60,284 nt of DNA from Microcoleus sp. bin48.metabat.b7b8b9.023 (lineage in GTDB: Bacteria; Cyanobacteriota; Cyanobacteriia; Cyanobacteriales; Microcoleaceae). Below, piece after piece: positions 51,381 to 59,998 of this stretch. The DNA is taken from assembly GCF_013299185.1 (NCBI RefSeq), contig NZ_JAAFKG010000050.1, positions 1 to 60,284 on the forward strand, in the 5' to 3' direction. The notes beneath the pieces were generated by a model that made no database searches, was not told where the DNA came from, and worked only from the letters and a program-made list of their open reading frames with translations. Each line of letters starts with the position of its first letter. Position 1 is the first letter of the stretch. The position numbers and the translations under genes were made by a program.

Positions 51381-52193
51381 ATGGTTGTTTCCAGAGACCA
51401 AGATGGTTTAGAAACGATTTCTGAGGGGATCGCAATTTTAATTGATTTAGCAGAACGGGGAGAAATCGATCCTTGGGACGTTAAGGTAATTGAAGTGTTC
51501 GATCGATGTTTGAGCAAGCTGACCAACGCCTCTGATGCCGATCAGAGTTCGGATTTCTCCGATTTGTCCCACTCCGGCCAAGCGTTTTTGTACGCTTCAA
51601 TGCTGGTTTTGCTCAAAGCAGAAAGTATTGTCCTCTCAGAACCCCCGCCGAATCCCGAATTGGATGAAGCAGCCCTCGAAGACACAGAGCACTCAGGAGG
51701 GCGACATTTGCCGCAGCATCTGGAGCGACAACTGCGCCGTCGCGGTGTAGCTCAACTGCCACAAAAACGCCCGGTGACTCTCCCAGAACTAATCGAGCAG
51801 TTGCAGTTGATGAAAGCTGCGATGGAGCAGACTGTTGCCCCCCGGCGCCGCCCGACTTCAAAAATGCGATCGCAAGCTGCCCAGGCTATCTTTGAGCTAG
51901 CTCACCAAGAAAATCTCGTGGAAACTGCTAGCGAGCTCGATCGATTTCTGGCACAACGAGGCCAGGAAATTGACGAGGGTTGGCTCGACTTGGACAAATT
52001 GCTGGAACTCTGGCACCATCACGGTTTTAACTCCTCTTCCCACCCCGACCCCCCGCTATCGACTGAGGAAGTTCATTTACCAAACTATGACCGCGTGGGT
52101 GTTTTTTGGGCGTTGTTGCTGCTCTCGGCTCAGTCTAAAGTAGAGTTGCTTCAAGAGGAGTTTTACCAAGACCTCAAAATCCGGGCGCTTTGA
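51381..52193 (+). CDS. scpA: Segregation and condensation protein A
   Basis: The 270-residue protein has the kleisin start: ILIDLAERGEIDPWDVKVIE and FLYASMLVLLKAESIVL, and a C-terminal winged-helix part (VHLPNYDRVGVFWALLLLSA). ScpA bridges SMC heads in the condensin-like complex that organises chromosomes. A His/Arg-rich middle (HLERQLRRRGVAQLPQKRP) is a cyanobacterial linker. scpB and smc are not in the window. Confidence 0.85.
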   Translation: MVVSRDQDGLETISEGIAILIDLAERGEIDPWDVKVIEVFDRCLSKLTNASDADQSSDFSDLSHSGQAFLYASMLVLLKAESIVLSEPPPNPELDEAALEDTEHSGGRHLPQHLERQLRRRGVAQLPQKRPVTLPELIEQLQLMKAAMEQTVAPRRRPTSKMRSQAAQAIFELAHQENLVETASELDRFLAQRGQEIDEGWLDLDKLLELWHHHGFNSSSHPDPPLSTEEVHLPNYDRVGVFWALLLLSAQSKVELLQEEFYQDLKIRAL

Positions 52194-52658
52194 GCTTGGA
52201 TGTGCATCAAATAGGCTTCTGGGGCGGGTTTACCAGTCTTTGGAACTCTTGACTGTCGGACGAACCTGCCTTCAGAGGACTTTTAGGTACATTTACCCGG
52301 ACTTGAGATTATTTCTGATTTCTGATTTCTGATTTCTGGTTGGTTAAATCCAGGCAAATTGAGGATAAATGATTGATAGCCTGCTAGGATATCGCCTATA
52401 AACAGGTCAGTCGATTCTCCATTTTAGATTTGACATACTTCGACTTCGCTCAGTACAAGTTTTAGATTTACTTGCAGCGCAGTGAATCAGGGAGCTGGAA
52501 CTAGAGTCTAAAATTTTGAAATCGAGCCTGACGCTTGCGTCAGGGGCTTATACCCGTTTTTGGGCGGGATAAGGATGGTGCTGCGATCGAATCGATCGCA
52601 ACCGCTAGCATCTAATTGTTGAGTTGATATCAATTAACAGAGGGTTGAGGAAGTAATA
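52194..52658. repeat. Intergenic region with dispersed repeat (TACCCGTTTTTGGGCGGG)
   Basis: TCTGATT repeats lie at 52314-52340. From about 52490 there is a repeat (AGTCTAAAATTTTG, then GGGGCTTATACCCGTTTTTG and GGCGGGATAAGG). A diverged copy is at 58990-59090. A hairpin CCTGACGC-TTG-CGTCAGG is at 52528-52546. No gene seen. Confidence 0.6.
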
Positions 52659-53822
52659 ATGAAAGCGATGATTCTGGCGGCCGGTAAAGGCACTCGCGTC
52701 CGTCCCATTACTCACACGACACCAAAACCGATGATTCCCATCCTGCAAAAGCCTGTGATGGAATTTTTGGTTGAATTGCTCCGCCAGCACGGATTTGACC
52801 AGATTATGGTCAATGTTTCCCACTTAGCAGACGTAATTGAAAACTACTTCCGCGACGGTCAAAAGTTTGGAGTACAAATTGGCTATTCTTTTGAAGGGCG
52901 GATTGAGGACGGACAAATGATTGGAGAAGCCGTCGGTTCGGCTGGCGGCATGAGGCGAATTCAGGACTTCTCGCCGTTTTTTGACGATACTTTTGTGGTG
53001 CTGTGCGGCGACGCTTTGATTGACTTGGACTTGACTGCTGCTGTGAAGTGGCACCGAGAAAAAGGTGCGATCGCTACTATTGTAATGAAATCTGTTCCCC
53101 GCGATGAGGTGCCCAGTTACGGAGTGGTGGTAACAGACGATTCTGGCAGAATTAAAGATTTCCAAGAAAAACCTTCTGTAGAGGAAGCTCTGAGTACCGA
53201 CATCAATACTGGTATTTATATTTTTGAACCGGAAATATTCAATTATATTCCCGCTGATACGGAATATGATATTGGTTCGCAGTTATTTCCCAAGCTGGTC
53301 GCAGCAGGCGCGCCTTTTTACGGCATTAGCATGGACTTCGAGTGGGTGGATATCGGCAAAGTTCCTGACTATTGGCGGGCAATTCAGAGCGTGCTGTTGG
53401 GAGAAATTAAAAATGTTTCGATTCCGGGCATTGAAGTGCGCCCCGGCGTTTACGCTGGTTTGAATGTAGCTGTCAACTGGGACAAGGTTGATATTACCGG
53501 GCCTGTTTACATTGGTGCGATGACGAAAATTGAAGACGGAGCAAAAATTGTCGGCCCGACAATGATCGGCCCCAATTGTTGGCTTTGTAGCGGGGCGACT
53601 GTAGAAAACAGCGTGATTTTTGAGTATTCCCGTTTGGGCCCAGAGGTGCGGTTGGTTGACAAACTGGTATTCGGGCGCTACTGCGTTGACAAAACTGGGG
53701 CGTCGATCGATTTGCAAGCGGCGGCTCTCGATTGGCTGATTACTGATGCCCGTCAAGTGTTACCAAATATACTAGGAGAAGAGCGACGGGCGATCGCAGA
53801 TATTCTCAGCACTGCTGACTAA
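52659..53822 (+). CDS. Sugar-1-phosphate nucleotidyltransferase with left-handed beta-helix
   Basis: The 387-residue protein has the GT-A nucleotidyltransferase start MILAAGKGTRVRPITHTTPK (G-x-G-T-R-x-x-P and the Lys of KPM). VLCGDALIDLDL carries the metal-binding Asp, and FQEKP and NTGIYIFEPEIF follow. From about 255 a hexapeptide-repeat beta-helix runs (VYIGAMTKIEDGAKIVGPTM, IGPNCWLCSGATVENSVIFE). This is the layout of GDP-mannose or glucose-1-phosphate nucleotide enzymes. The exact base and sugar cannot be fixed from sequence. A helical C-terminal tail closes it. Confidence 0.85.
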   Translation: MKAMILAAGKGTRVRPITHTTPKPMIPILQKPVMEFLVELLRQHGFDQIMVNVSHLADVIENYFRDGQKFGVQIGYSFEGRIEDGQMIGEAVGSAGGMRRIQDFSPFFDDTFVVLCGDALIDLDLTAAVKWHREKGAIATIVMKSVPRDEVPSYGVVVTDDSGRIKDFQEKPSVEEALSTDINTGIYIFEPEIFNYIPADTEYDIGSQLFPKLVAAGAPFYGISMDFEWVDIGKVPDYWRAIQSVLLGEIKNVSIPGIEVRPGVYAGLNVAVNWDKVDITGPVYIGAMTKIEDGAKIVGPTMIGPNCWLCSGATVENSVIFEYSRLGPEVRLVDKLVFGRYCVDKTGASIDLQAAALDWLITDARQVLPNILGEERRAIADILSTAD

Positions 53823-54023
53823 TTGGTAATTGGGAATTGGGAATTGGGCATTGGGCATTGGGAATTGGGCATTGGGCATTGGGCATTGGTAATTGCTAAA
53901 GTTCTCCGTTTGCACTCTACCTAGTCAGTCATTAGTCATCAGTTATCAACTAATGACAGTTGACAGTTAACGGTTAACAGTTAACAGTTAACAAATGACT
54001 AATGACTAATGACTAATGACCAG
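53823..54023. repeat. Low-complexity tandem repeats (TTGGGCATTGGG; GTTAACAGTT)
   Basis: Runs of GGGCATT/GGGAATT (about 53825-53890) and of GACAGTTAACGGTTAACAG with ACTAATGACTAATG (53955-54020) follow the nucleotidyltransferase gene. No coding sequence seen. Confidence 0.65.
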
Positions 54024-54171
54024 GGCTGTTTCATTCTCAGGTAAATAATCGTTTTGTAGGGGCGGTGCGACCCCTACTCCCCGTGCGGGCCCTCCCTGTC
54101 CACGATTTTGTGCGTGTTTCAGAGATTGGGGCAGCCACGGGGGGCGGCCCCTACAAGAGAATGAAACAGCC
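54024..54171. mobile_element. MITE-like element with GGCTGTTTCATTCTC ends
   Basis: The 148-base element has perfect 15-base terminal inverted repeats (GGCTGTTTCATTCTC at 54024-54038; GAGAATGAAACAGCC at 54157-54171). Inside are GTAGGGGCGG and GGCGGCCCCTAC, also inverted. It is inserted between low-complexity repeats and has no ORF. Target duplication cannot be named safely because the flanks are themselves repeats. Confidence 0.7.
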
Positions 54172-54231
54172 ATGACTACTGACTACTGACTACTGCCAAC
54201 TGCCAACTGCCAACTGCCAACTGCCCACTGA

Positions 54232-56241
54232 CTAAGACTGCAAATAAGTATATTGGGTGAGACTCCGCTCATAATTTTGCAGTAAAAGTTGAGCCTCCGA
54301 AAGAGTAATTTTATTTTGCTGCAAAGCTGATTCTGTCTGACGGCGGATGCTTTCAACCAAACTTTCTGCATCGTACTGTACGTAGCTGAGGACTTCTTTC
54401 ATCGTGTCTCCCTTCACAACGTGTTCAATATGATATCCCGAAGGAGTGAGCTGAATGTGAACCGTATTTGCATCGCCGAATAAGTTGTGAAGGTTGCCCA
54501 TAATTTCTTGATAAGCACCTCCCAAAAACAGCGCTAAATAGTAAGGTTCTCCAGGTTTGATTGTATGCAGTTCCAGAACTGACTTGACATCTCGCAAATC
54601 GATAAATTGGTCGATTTTGCCGTCGCTGTCGCAGGTAAGATCTGCTAAAATACCGCGCTGAGTCGGTTCTTCATCGAGCCGGTTAATTGGCATAATAGGA
54701 AACAATTGGTTAATAGCCCAACTGTCTGGCACTGACTGGAAAACAGATAAGTTGATGTAATAAATGGACGCCATCACCTTTTCTAAGTCTTCCAAATCTT
54801 CCGATACATAGTCTTTTTGCCGCGCGATTGTCTGTATTTTATCGCAGCAAGCCCAGTACAACTGTTCGGTTTTCGCCCGTTCCGCAATTCCTAGATAGCC
54901 TAAGTTAAATAAACTGACTGCTTCTTCCTTGAATTGGATAGCATCGTGATAGACTTCTTGGTAATTTTCGGGAGTGATAGATTGGTAAATTTCGTAGAGA
55001 TTGCGCGGAATTTGGTGCGCGTTTTCGTCTACCGGTTCTGGTACTTCTCTGGGAACATCGCTAGTCCCGAGTACGTCAAAAACTAGGACTGATTGGTGAG
55101 ATGCGATCGCCCGCCCGCTTTCGCTAATGATAATTGGCACAGGAATTTTCCGCTCGTCACAGGCATCTTTAACTCCCGCTACTACGTCGTTGGCGTAGTT
55201 TTGCATATTGTAGTTTTTGGAAGCGTGGAAGTTGGTTTTAGAGCCGTCGTAGTCAACGCCGAGCCCGCCCCCTACGTCCAAATATTTCATGTTAGCTCCC
55301 AATTTAGCCAATTCTACATAGATGTGGCTGGCTTCTCGAATGGCATCTTTGATGACGCTAATTGAGGAAATTTGAGAGCCGATGTGGAAGTGCATTAACT
55401 GCAAACAGTCGAGCATTCCAGCTTTTTCTAGTTCGCCGACTGCGCGGATAATTTCAGGAATTGTCAAGCCAAATTTTGCCCGATCGCCCGTGGAACCTCC
55501 CCAGCGGCCAACGCCTTTGGTAGTGAGCTTGGCTCGCACTCCCAAAACCGGTTTAATTCCTAATGCAATGCTCGCGGCGATTGCGAGTTCTACTTCCTCA
55601 ATTTGCTCTAGCACAATTACGGCCGTTTGACCCAGCCGCTGCGCTAAAATGGCGGTTTCTATGTATTCGCGGTCTTTGTAACCATTACAAATTAACAAAG
55701 CGCCTGGAGTTTTTAAGGTCGCCAAAGCTATCATTAATTCTGGTTTAGATCCGGCTTCCAGTCCGAAGTGATGGGGTTGACCGAAACGCACCAAATCTTG
55801 AATTAATTGTCGGTGCTGGTTGCATTTGACTGGAAAAACACCGCGATAGACATTTTTGTAATTGTAGCGAGCGATCGCTCTGGCAAAACAGGAATTTAGG
55901 CGATCGATCCGGTCTTCCAAAATATCAGAAAATCGAATTAGCAGCGGCAAAGCCAAATTTCGCTGCTTGAGCGATTCTACCAGTTCGCACAAGTCGAGGG
56001 AACCGCCGCGATCGCCCTTGGGAGACACTGTAACGTGACCGGCAGCATTAATCGAAAAATAGGGTTCGCCCCAACCTTGAATTCGGTACAGTTTCTCGCT
56101 ATCTTCTATTGTCCAAGATTTTTGTGGCACTTGAGCAGCAGCTACCAAAGCACTGTGCGATACAGTCAAACTCGTGACTGTTTGTGGCTGAGTCGATAGC
56201 GGCTCGATATCGGAGGAAGCAGCGGTGGCTGGTGAACTCAT
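54232..56241 (-). CDS. speA: Biosynthetic arginine decarboxylase
   Basis: The 669-residue PLP enzyme turns arginine into agmatine for polyamine synthesis. The fold-III decarboxylase motifs are clear: GVFPVKCNQHRQLIQDLVRF with the PLP Lys, LLICNGYKDREYIETAILAQ, KYLDVGGGLGVDYDGSKT, IISESGRAIASHQSVLVFDV and ADLTCDSDGKIDQFIDL. Length matches SpeA. The first 40 residues are Ser/Ala-rich. It is the only gene on its transcript as far as I see; a 31-base hairpin lies in the leader region. Confidence 0.95.
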   Translation of the reverse strand: MSSPATAASSDIEPLSTQPQTVTSLTVSHSALVAAAQVPQKSWTIEDSEKLYRIQGWGEPYFSINAAGHVTVSPKGDRGGSLDLCELVESLKQRNLALPLLIRFSDILEDRIDRLNSCFARAIARYNYKNVYRGVFPVKCNQHRQLIQDLVRFGQPHHFGLEAGSKPELMIALATLKTPGALLICNGYKDREYIETAILAQRLGQTAVIVLEQIEEVELAIAASIALGIKPVLGVRAKLTTKGVGRWGGSTGDRAKFGLTIPEIIRAVGELEKAGMLDCLQLMHFHIGSQISSISVIKDAIREASHIYVELAKLGANMKYLDVGGGLGVDYDGSKTNFHASKNYNMQNYANDVVAGVKDACDERKIPVPIIISESGRAIASHQSVLVFDVLGTSDVPREVPEPVDENAHQIPRNLYEIYQSITPENYQEVYHDAIQFKEEAVSLFNLGYLGIAERAKTEQLYWACCDKIQTIARQKDYVSEDLEDLEKVMASIYYINLSVFQSVPDSWAINQLFPIMPINRLDEEPTQRGILADLTCDSDGKIDQFIDLRDVKSVLELHTIKPGEPYYLALFLGGAYQEIMGNLHNLFGDANTVHIQLTPSGYHIEHVVKGDTMKEVLSYVQYDAESLVESIRRQTESALQQNKITLSEAQLLLQNYERSLTQYTYLQS

Positions 56242-56645
56242 CTTATCGGAAACCTCTTTTAGGACTGGTCAAATAGATAGTTTATCGCAAATATTGGGTT
56301 TCCTGATGTAGTTGAAAATTCACTTTGGGTGCAAGGCTGAGCGATTTGACATTTGAGATTTGACTCCACACATAGTTCAAGCTAAGGGATTGAACTTAAA
56401 ATCTGAACCGCGATTGCTCTCGACGACTCATGTCTTCAAGCTGTGTATCCCATGTGGGTGAACTTGGAAACTCAGTTTCCGAGTTCACCTGTGCCAAGAG
56501 TCTTGTCGGGCGATCGATCGCCCGACACACTCTCACCCAGTACAATAGAGATAAGAAAGTTCGATCGGCAAAACCCTGCCAACAAAAGATACTGCGATTG
56601 GTTCGTTCCTCCCAATGACAACCGCTTACAATCGCGTATAGCAGT
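56242..56645. promoter_or_regulatory. Spacer between speA and RodZ-like gene with hairpin
   Basis: GTGAACT-T-GGAAAC (56458-56471) and GTTTCC-G-AGTTCAC (56475-56488) form a strong hairpin with a TCA loop and one mismatch. GGGCGATCGATCGCCCG at 56508-56524 is a perfect palindrome built on HIP1-like sequence. Either could mark the end of the RodZ-like transcript or the leader of speA. No gene is evident. Confidence 0.45.
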
Positions 56646-57788
56646 CTAACCAAAAATCACCTCCGGCGGTGCCATGTCAGCCCCCATAATCATGCCCCCG
56701 TGACTCTTAGACTTCTTCAAGCCCGGTTGAGGCGCTTTTTCTTGGCTTTTTGGAGACGGTGCAACAGAGGCGGGCGGTGTCACCTGTGGCTCCACTGCAT
56801 TGGCCCCAGGTACAACGGGTTGCTGCGACAACCAACCCACACCCCCTATCGCCCCAGCCATCAAAGCAGTGTAGCCGATGTACAAATGCACCGGACTCAT
56901 TTGAAAGCCTTCGCCGGAGTCGGAGTTGGAAGCAGACAAATAGGTACTGGGCATTATTGGACTCGGAGCGGGTTTTGGCAAAGCATTCGCCATCGCGGTG
57001 CCGTCTAGCCCTAAGGCGTCGCCCAATCTGCGGATAAAACCTCTAACGTAAATATCTTGGGGCAGTTTGTCGATTTCCCCATTTTCGATCGCTTCGATGT
57101 GGTGCAGCGGCACGAGAGTTTGACTGTGGACTTGCTGGATGGATAGCGATCGAATTTGCCGTCCCTTACGCAACTCTCTACCCAACTCCCGCAGGCACTC
57201 TTCTCGCTCTTGAACTGCTAAAGCTGCTTCCTCTTCCTTGGTAAGTTTTTTCTCCTTCTTGGGAAAACCAAACCCTGGGAAGGATTTAGCGGGGGCGATG
57301 ACAGTTGCAGGTGCAGCCGAATCGACTTTAATTTCGTCTTTGAGTGCTTCTTTGTTTTCTTCTAAAGTGTTAGAATCTCGATCGCAATTTTCAGTCTCGG
57401 ACTCTGTTGCAACAGGAGCTTCCACAGTAGCACTGCGCCAATAGAAAACAGGAGCAGGTACTGGTGGCTCTTCTTCTTTGACATAGGATGCGGTGTCACT
57501 TGGAGCCGCGACACTCTCTTGGACGACTTGTATTTCCGTTTTGTTTGGTTTGGGAAATCGATCGAATGCGAGCTTGACTGCTTCTCTGCTAACTGCTCTA
57601 ATTAAAATTTCGGCAGCAGATGCTGCTTCGCCCAACATGGTTTGCAAGCTAGCTAGAGCTTGGCTGTAGGTGTCGCTACAGAGGAGTTCAGCTTCTATTT
57701 GACCGAGAACAGAACGAAAACTTTCTTGAGAAATTTCAATAGTTGCGTGATCTGTCACCCCAAAATAAGCCTCGGGTTTCAGTGCCAT
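56646..57788 (-). CDS. RodZ-like HTH membrane protein
   Basis: The 380-residue protein has an N-terminal helical region (1-75), an acidic Pro/Thr linker and a HTH domain of the HTH_25/RodZ type (about 195-270: LGRELRKGRQIRSLSIQQVH, LVPLHHIEAIENGEIDKLPQ, DIYVRGFIRRLGDALGLDG). A membrane helix follows (about 303-325, LYIGYTALMAGAIGGVGWLS), then a Pro-rich extracytoplasmic tail. RodZ links MreB to the membrane. Its N-terminal extension before the HTH is not in E. coli RodZ. It could therefore be the partner of mreBCD (36.6-39.1 kb) or a separate regulator. Confidence 0.75.
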   Translation of the reverse strand: MALKPEAYFGVTDHATIEISQESFRSVLGQIEAELLCSDTYSQALASLQTMLGEAASAAEILIRAVSREAVKLAFDRFPKPNKTEIQVVQESVAAPSDTASYVKEEEPPVPAPVFYWRSATVEAPVATESETENCDRDSNTLEENKEALKDEIKVDSAAPATVIAPAKSFPGFGFPKKEKKLTKEEEAALAVQEREECLRELGRELRKGRQIRSLSIQQVHSQTLVPLHHIEAIENGEIDKLPQDIYVRGFIRRLGDALGLDGTAMANALPKPAPSPIMPSTYLSASNSDSGEGFQMSPVHLYIGYTALMAGAIGGVGWLSQQPVVPGANAVEPQVTPPASVAPSPKSQEKAPQPGLKKSKSHGGMIMGADMAPPEVIFG

Positions 57789-57993
57789 GATGTTTGTGTT
57801 GTCTTGCTAGAAGGTATCTGAGTACGTTCTTCTAAAGCTTGGCAGTGATTCCGGATGCCACTTGGGGGATAGTGGGATAGTCCGGGAGGTGGGATAGTCG
57901 GGGAGAGGGGGAGATTGGGAGAGGGGGAGATTGGGAGATTGGGAGCAAATACCAATAACCAATAACCAATAACCAATAACCAATTCCCATTTT

Positions 57994-58584
57994 CTATTGC
58001 TTGTGGATGCGATCGAGCAACCAAAGAGCACCGATAATCCCGACAAAGTGGGCAACAGTCGCGTGAGTATTGGCTAGCACCACAAATATGTCTAAAGGCT
58101 GAATAAATCTGCTGAAATCTACTGCCGCACCGAACAAAGCTTGCGGCTGAGCTAAAGATTTGGCTAACAGCGTGCCGCTGATAGCTTCTGCGCCGATTAG
58201 TGTCAGCAGCATTCCTGATAAGTTGCTCATCAGTGTCAACTGCACTTGTTTGATCGTGTCTGCTTTTTTGGGGCGGACAGCGTTGGCGGGCGATCGCAAT
58301 TCTCTCGACAAGCGGGTGAAACGGAAAGCGCGATACACGCTGTAACCGAGCACGGCCAGCCCGCAAAGAGCAAAAAAGACGCCGCCGCCGGTGCCGGCAC
58401 TGGTTGAACTCCCAGGCGCAGTGGCGCTCGGGATAGCAAAGGGAATGGCAAAGAGCAAAATAATCGTCGCTACCACCGCCAGCACTGACTGTACCCAGAA
58501 GCACACCCAGCCTGCTGTCCGAAGGGCAAAGGCAACTCGCTGTGCAGCTACCGGAAGCTTATCGTTATCTAACTGATTAGTCAT
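57994..58584 (-). CDS. Tic21/PIC1-like DUF3611 membrane protein
   Basis: The 196-residue protein has four membrane helices (about 25-52, 70-88, 118-142, 173-192) and the conserved start LPVAAQRVAFALRTAGWVCFWVQ, then LMSNLSGMLLTLIGAEAISG and ATVAHFVGIIGALWLLDRIH. DUF3611 is the family of plastid TIC21/PIC1, which has been linked to iron transport and to protein import. I infer a role in the cyanobacterial inner or thylakoid membrane. It is followed by repeat-like DNA (57840-57990). Confidence 0.75.
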   Translation of the reverse strand: MTNQLDNDKLPVAAQRVAFALRTAGWVCFWVQSVLAVVATIILLFAIPFAIPSATAPGSSTSAGTGGGVFFALCGLAVLGYSVYRAFRFTRLSRELRSPANAVRPKKADTIKQVQLTLMSNLSGMLLTLIGAEAISGTLLAKSLAQPQALFGAAVDFSRFIQPLDIFVVLANTHATVAHFVGIIGALWLLDRIHKQ

Positions 58585-58743
58585 ATTTTGAACGGATATA
58601 ATTGAGTGGCTTTAATTGGCAACAGTTTTTTTTAGCGTGGACGGTTGATGGCGGTTAACTCTCCTTATAATGGAAGCAGAAATGTTTAAGATTTGTAACT
58701 AACATTCGATTTCACTAGCGTCGATCGCAAGGTATCCAAAGCA

Positions 58744-58914
58744 ATGACACAACTACAACCTACCGTCACTCCCAAACTGGATCAACCAAAGTTTGGCTTC
58801 AACAGCTACGCGGAACGCCTGAACGGTCGAGCCGCGATGATTGGTTTTTCCCTAACTTTAATTATCGAGTATGTCACAGGGCAGGGGTTGCTGGCCTGGT
58901 TAGGTCTCAACTAA
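58744..58914 (+). CDS. High-light-inducible protein (HLIP)
   Basis: This 56-residue protein has a Pro-rich start and one chlorophyll-binding helix with the LHC motif, AERLNGRAAMIGF (23-35), continuing into LTLIIEYVTGQGLLAWLGL. Glu24, Asn27 and Arg29 are the chlorophyll and ion-pair residues. HLIPs bind chlorophyll and carotenoid and protect photosystems during assembly and light stress. Frame ATG 58744 to TAA 58914. Confidence 0.9.
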   Translation: MTQLQPTVTPKLDQPKFGFNSYAERLNGRAAMIGFSLTLIIEYVTGQGLLAWLGLN

Positions 58915-59420
58915 TTTTAGCAAGGGCGCGGTCAGTAGATTTTAGATTTTAGACTTCGGCTAGTGCGAGCGTCGAACGATTTTACATTTGATGCCACAGG
59001 TTTATCTGGGAAAAGGAACAGGAGTCTAAAATTTGGGGATTTACCCTAAGCGAGCGTTGATGGCTTGTACCCGTTTTTGGGCGGGTCAACCTCATATTTT
59101 GTATGGACTGTCACCCGCAAGGGTGTCACCCTGCTGACCGCGACCACTTCGCGAATTGATTAGAATATTAGTTAGAAATCAAGCCCAGCGACTTGTCGAT
59201 CGAGAAACATCGGTTTAAAGAATGCAAGAGCTAGCTTTGGGTTTGTATGTCGGATGAAATTTTGATGGGGCAAGCTTGGCAATTTGGCCTCGCTCCCGTA
59301 CAATTCCCGACAGGCGAGAAGATTAATTGAGGTGAAGCTAGTTTTAAAGCTAGAAATCCCGATCGCACCGCCAACTCTAAGTTTTAGAGATTGAATAAAT
59401 ATAGAACAGAGTAAAACCAA
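58915..59420. repeat. Spacer with dispersed repeat copy
   Basis: From about 58965 to 59092 lies a relative of the 52490-52575 repeat (GAGTCTAAAATTTGGGGATT, GGCTTGTACCCGTTTTTGGG). A short TGTCACCCGCAAGGGTGTCA palindrome is at about 59109-59128. The last 250 bases hold no feature that I can name; a minus-strand ORF there (59172-59420) looks random. Confidence 0.55.
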
Positions 59421-59717
59421 ATGAATGCTTCGTGGACGCGACTTTTGAAGTCAGCTTACCGTAGAGAGCCAATTACCAGCTTCGTTGTGACAGTGGGCCT
59501 TGTCGATGCAGCCATAGGCAGCATTGGTGCGAGCGGTTCTTTATTGGCTTTTGGGCTGGGTACTGCTGGGGTAGCGATGGGTCTCCGTTGGTGGCAAGTT
59601 TACCGCTCTGGAGGCGAACAGCCCGCCCCTGCTGCCGAATACTATCTTCCTCCTCAGTCTTCTCGACCTCAGTTGCCGACGCTCAACAACGTGTCTAAGA
59701 AAAATCCTCCTTATTAA
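59421..59717 (+). CDS. Small hypothetical membrane protein
   Basis: The 98-residue protein has two hydrophobic stretches (about 19-37 and 38-55, rich in Gly/Ala/Ser, VTVGLVDAAIGSIGASGSLL). A basic turn and a Pro-rich, Tyr-containing C-terminus follow (AEYYLPPQSSRPQLPTLNNV). It may be a cyanobacterial thylakoid or envelope protein; I do not recognise a family. Its plain ATG has no strong ribosome site. Confidence 0.6.
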   Translation: MNASWTRLLKSAYRREPITSFVVTVGLVDAAIGSIGASGSLLAFGLGTAGVAMGLRWWQVYRSGGEQPAPAAEYYLPPQSSRPQLPTLNNVSKKNPPY

Positions 59718-59833
59718 GATTAGCGGGCAACGGCGACGGGGGTGAGGTGGCGATCGCGCCACTCTGCATCTGAGCCAATACTAAACATAGGATCAAAAAA
59801 GTCTTTCGATCTTCGATCTTTGAGGCTTCGTTT

Positions 59834-59998
59834 ATGAATATTACTGTTGCCGAGAAACTGTACAAAATTGGCTCTGTAGCGGGTTGTAGCGGTTTATCGG
59901 TGAAAACTGTTCGTTACTATGACGAGATGGGCTTGTTGTCTCCGGCGGTAGAGCGCTCGCCGGCTGGTTATCGCTTGTTTGGGGAAGCGGTATTGTAA
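59834..59998 (+). pseudogene. MerR-family regulator truncated by an inserted element
   Basis: The 54 residues contain the MerR helix-turn-helix and wing start: KIGSVAGCSGLSVKTVRYYD, EMGLLSPAVERSPAGYRLFG, EAVL. Intact MerR proteins continue (NRLAFIKR-like), but here TAA follows immediately and IS605-type DNA begins. The cut falls right after the first wing, so the DNA-binding part is kept and the dimer and effector parts are lost. GAGG lies before ATG. Confidence 0.85.

Noticed and set aside
56430..56649. Overlapping small plus-strand ORFs between speA and RodZ-like gene
   Set aside because: Two frames are open over the same hairpin and HIP1 palindrome, neither with a start signal or family motif.
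57779..58504. Minus-strand ORF of 241 codons
   Set aside because: It overlaps the Tic21-like gene in another frame; its Cys/Arg/Ser-rich translation and low-complexity end show it to be a shadow.
59172..59420. Minus-strand ORF of 82 codons
   Set aside because: No motif or ribosome site; it lies in a repeat-containing spacer and ends against the next gene's start.
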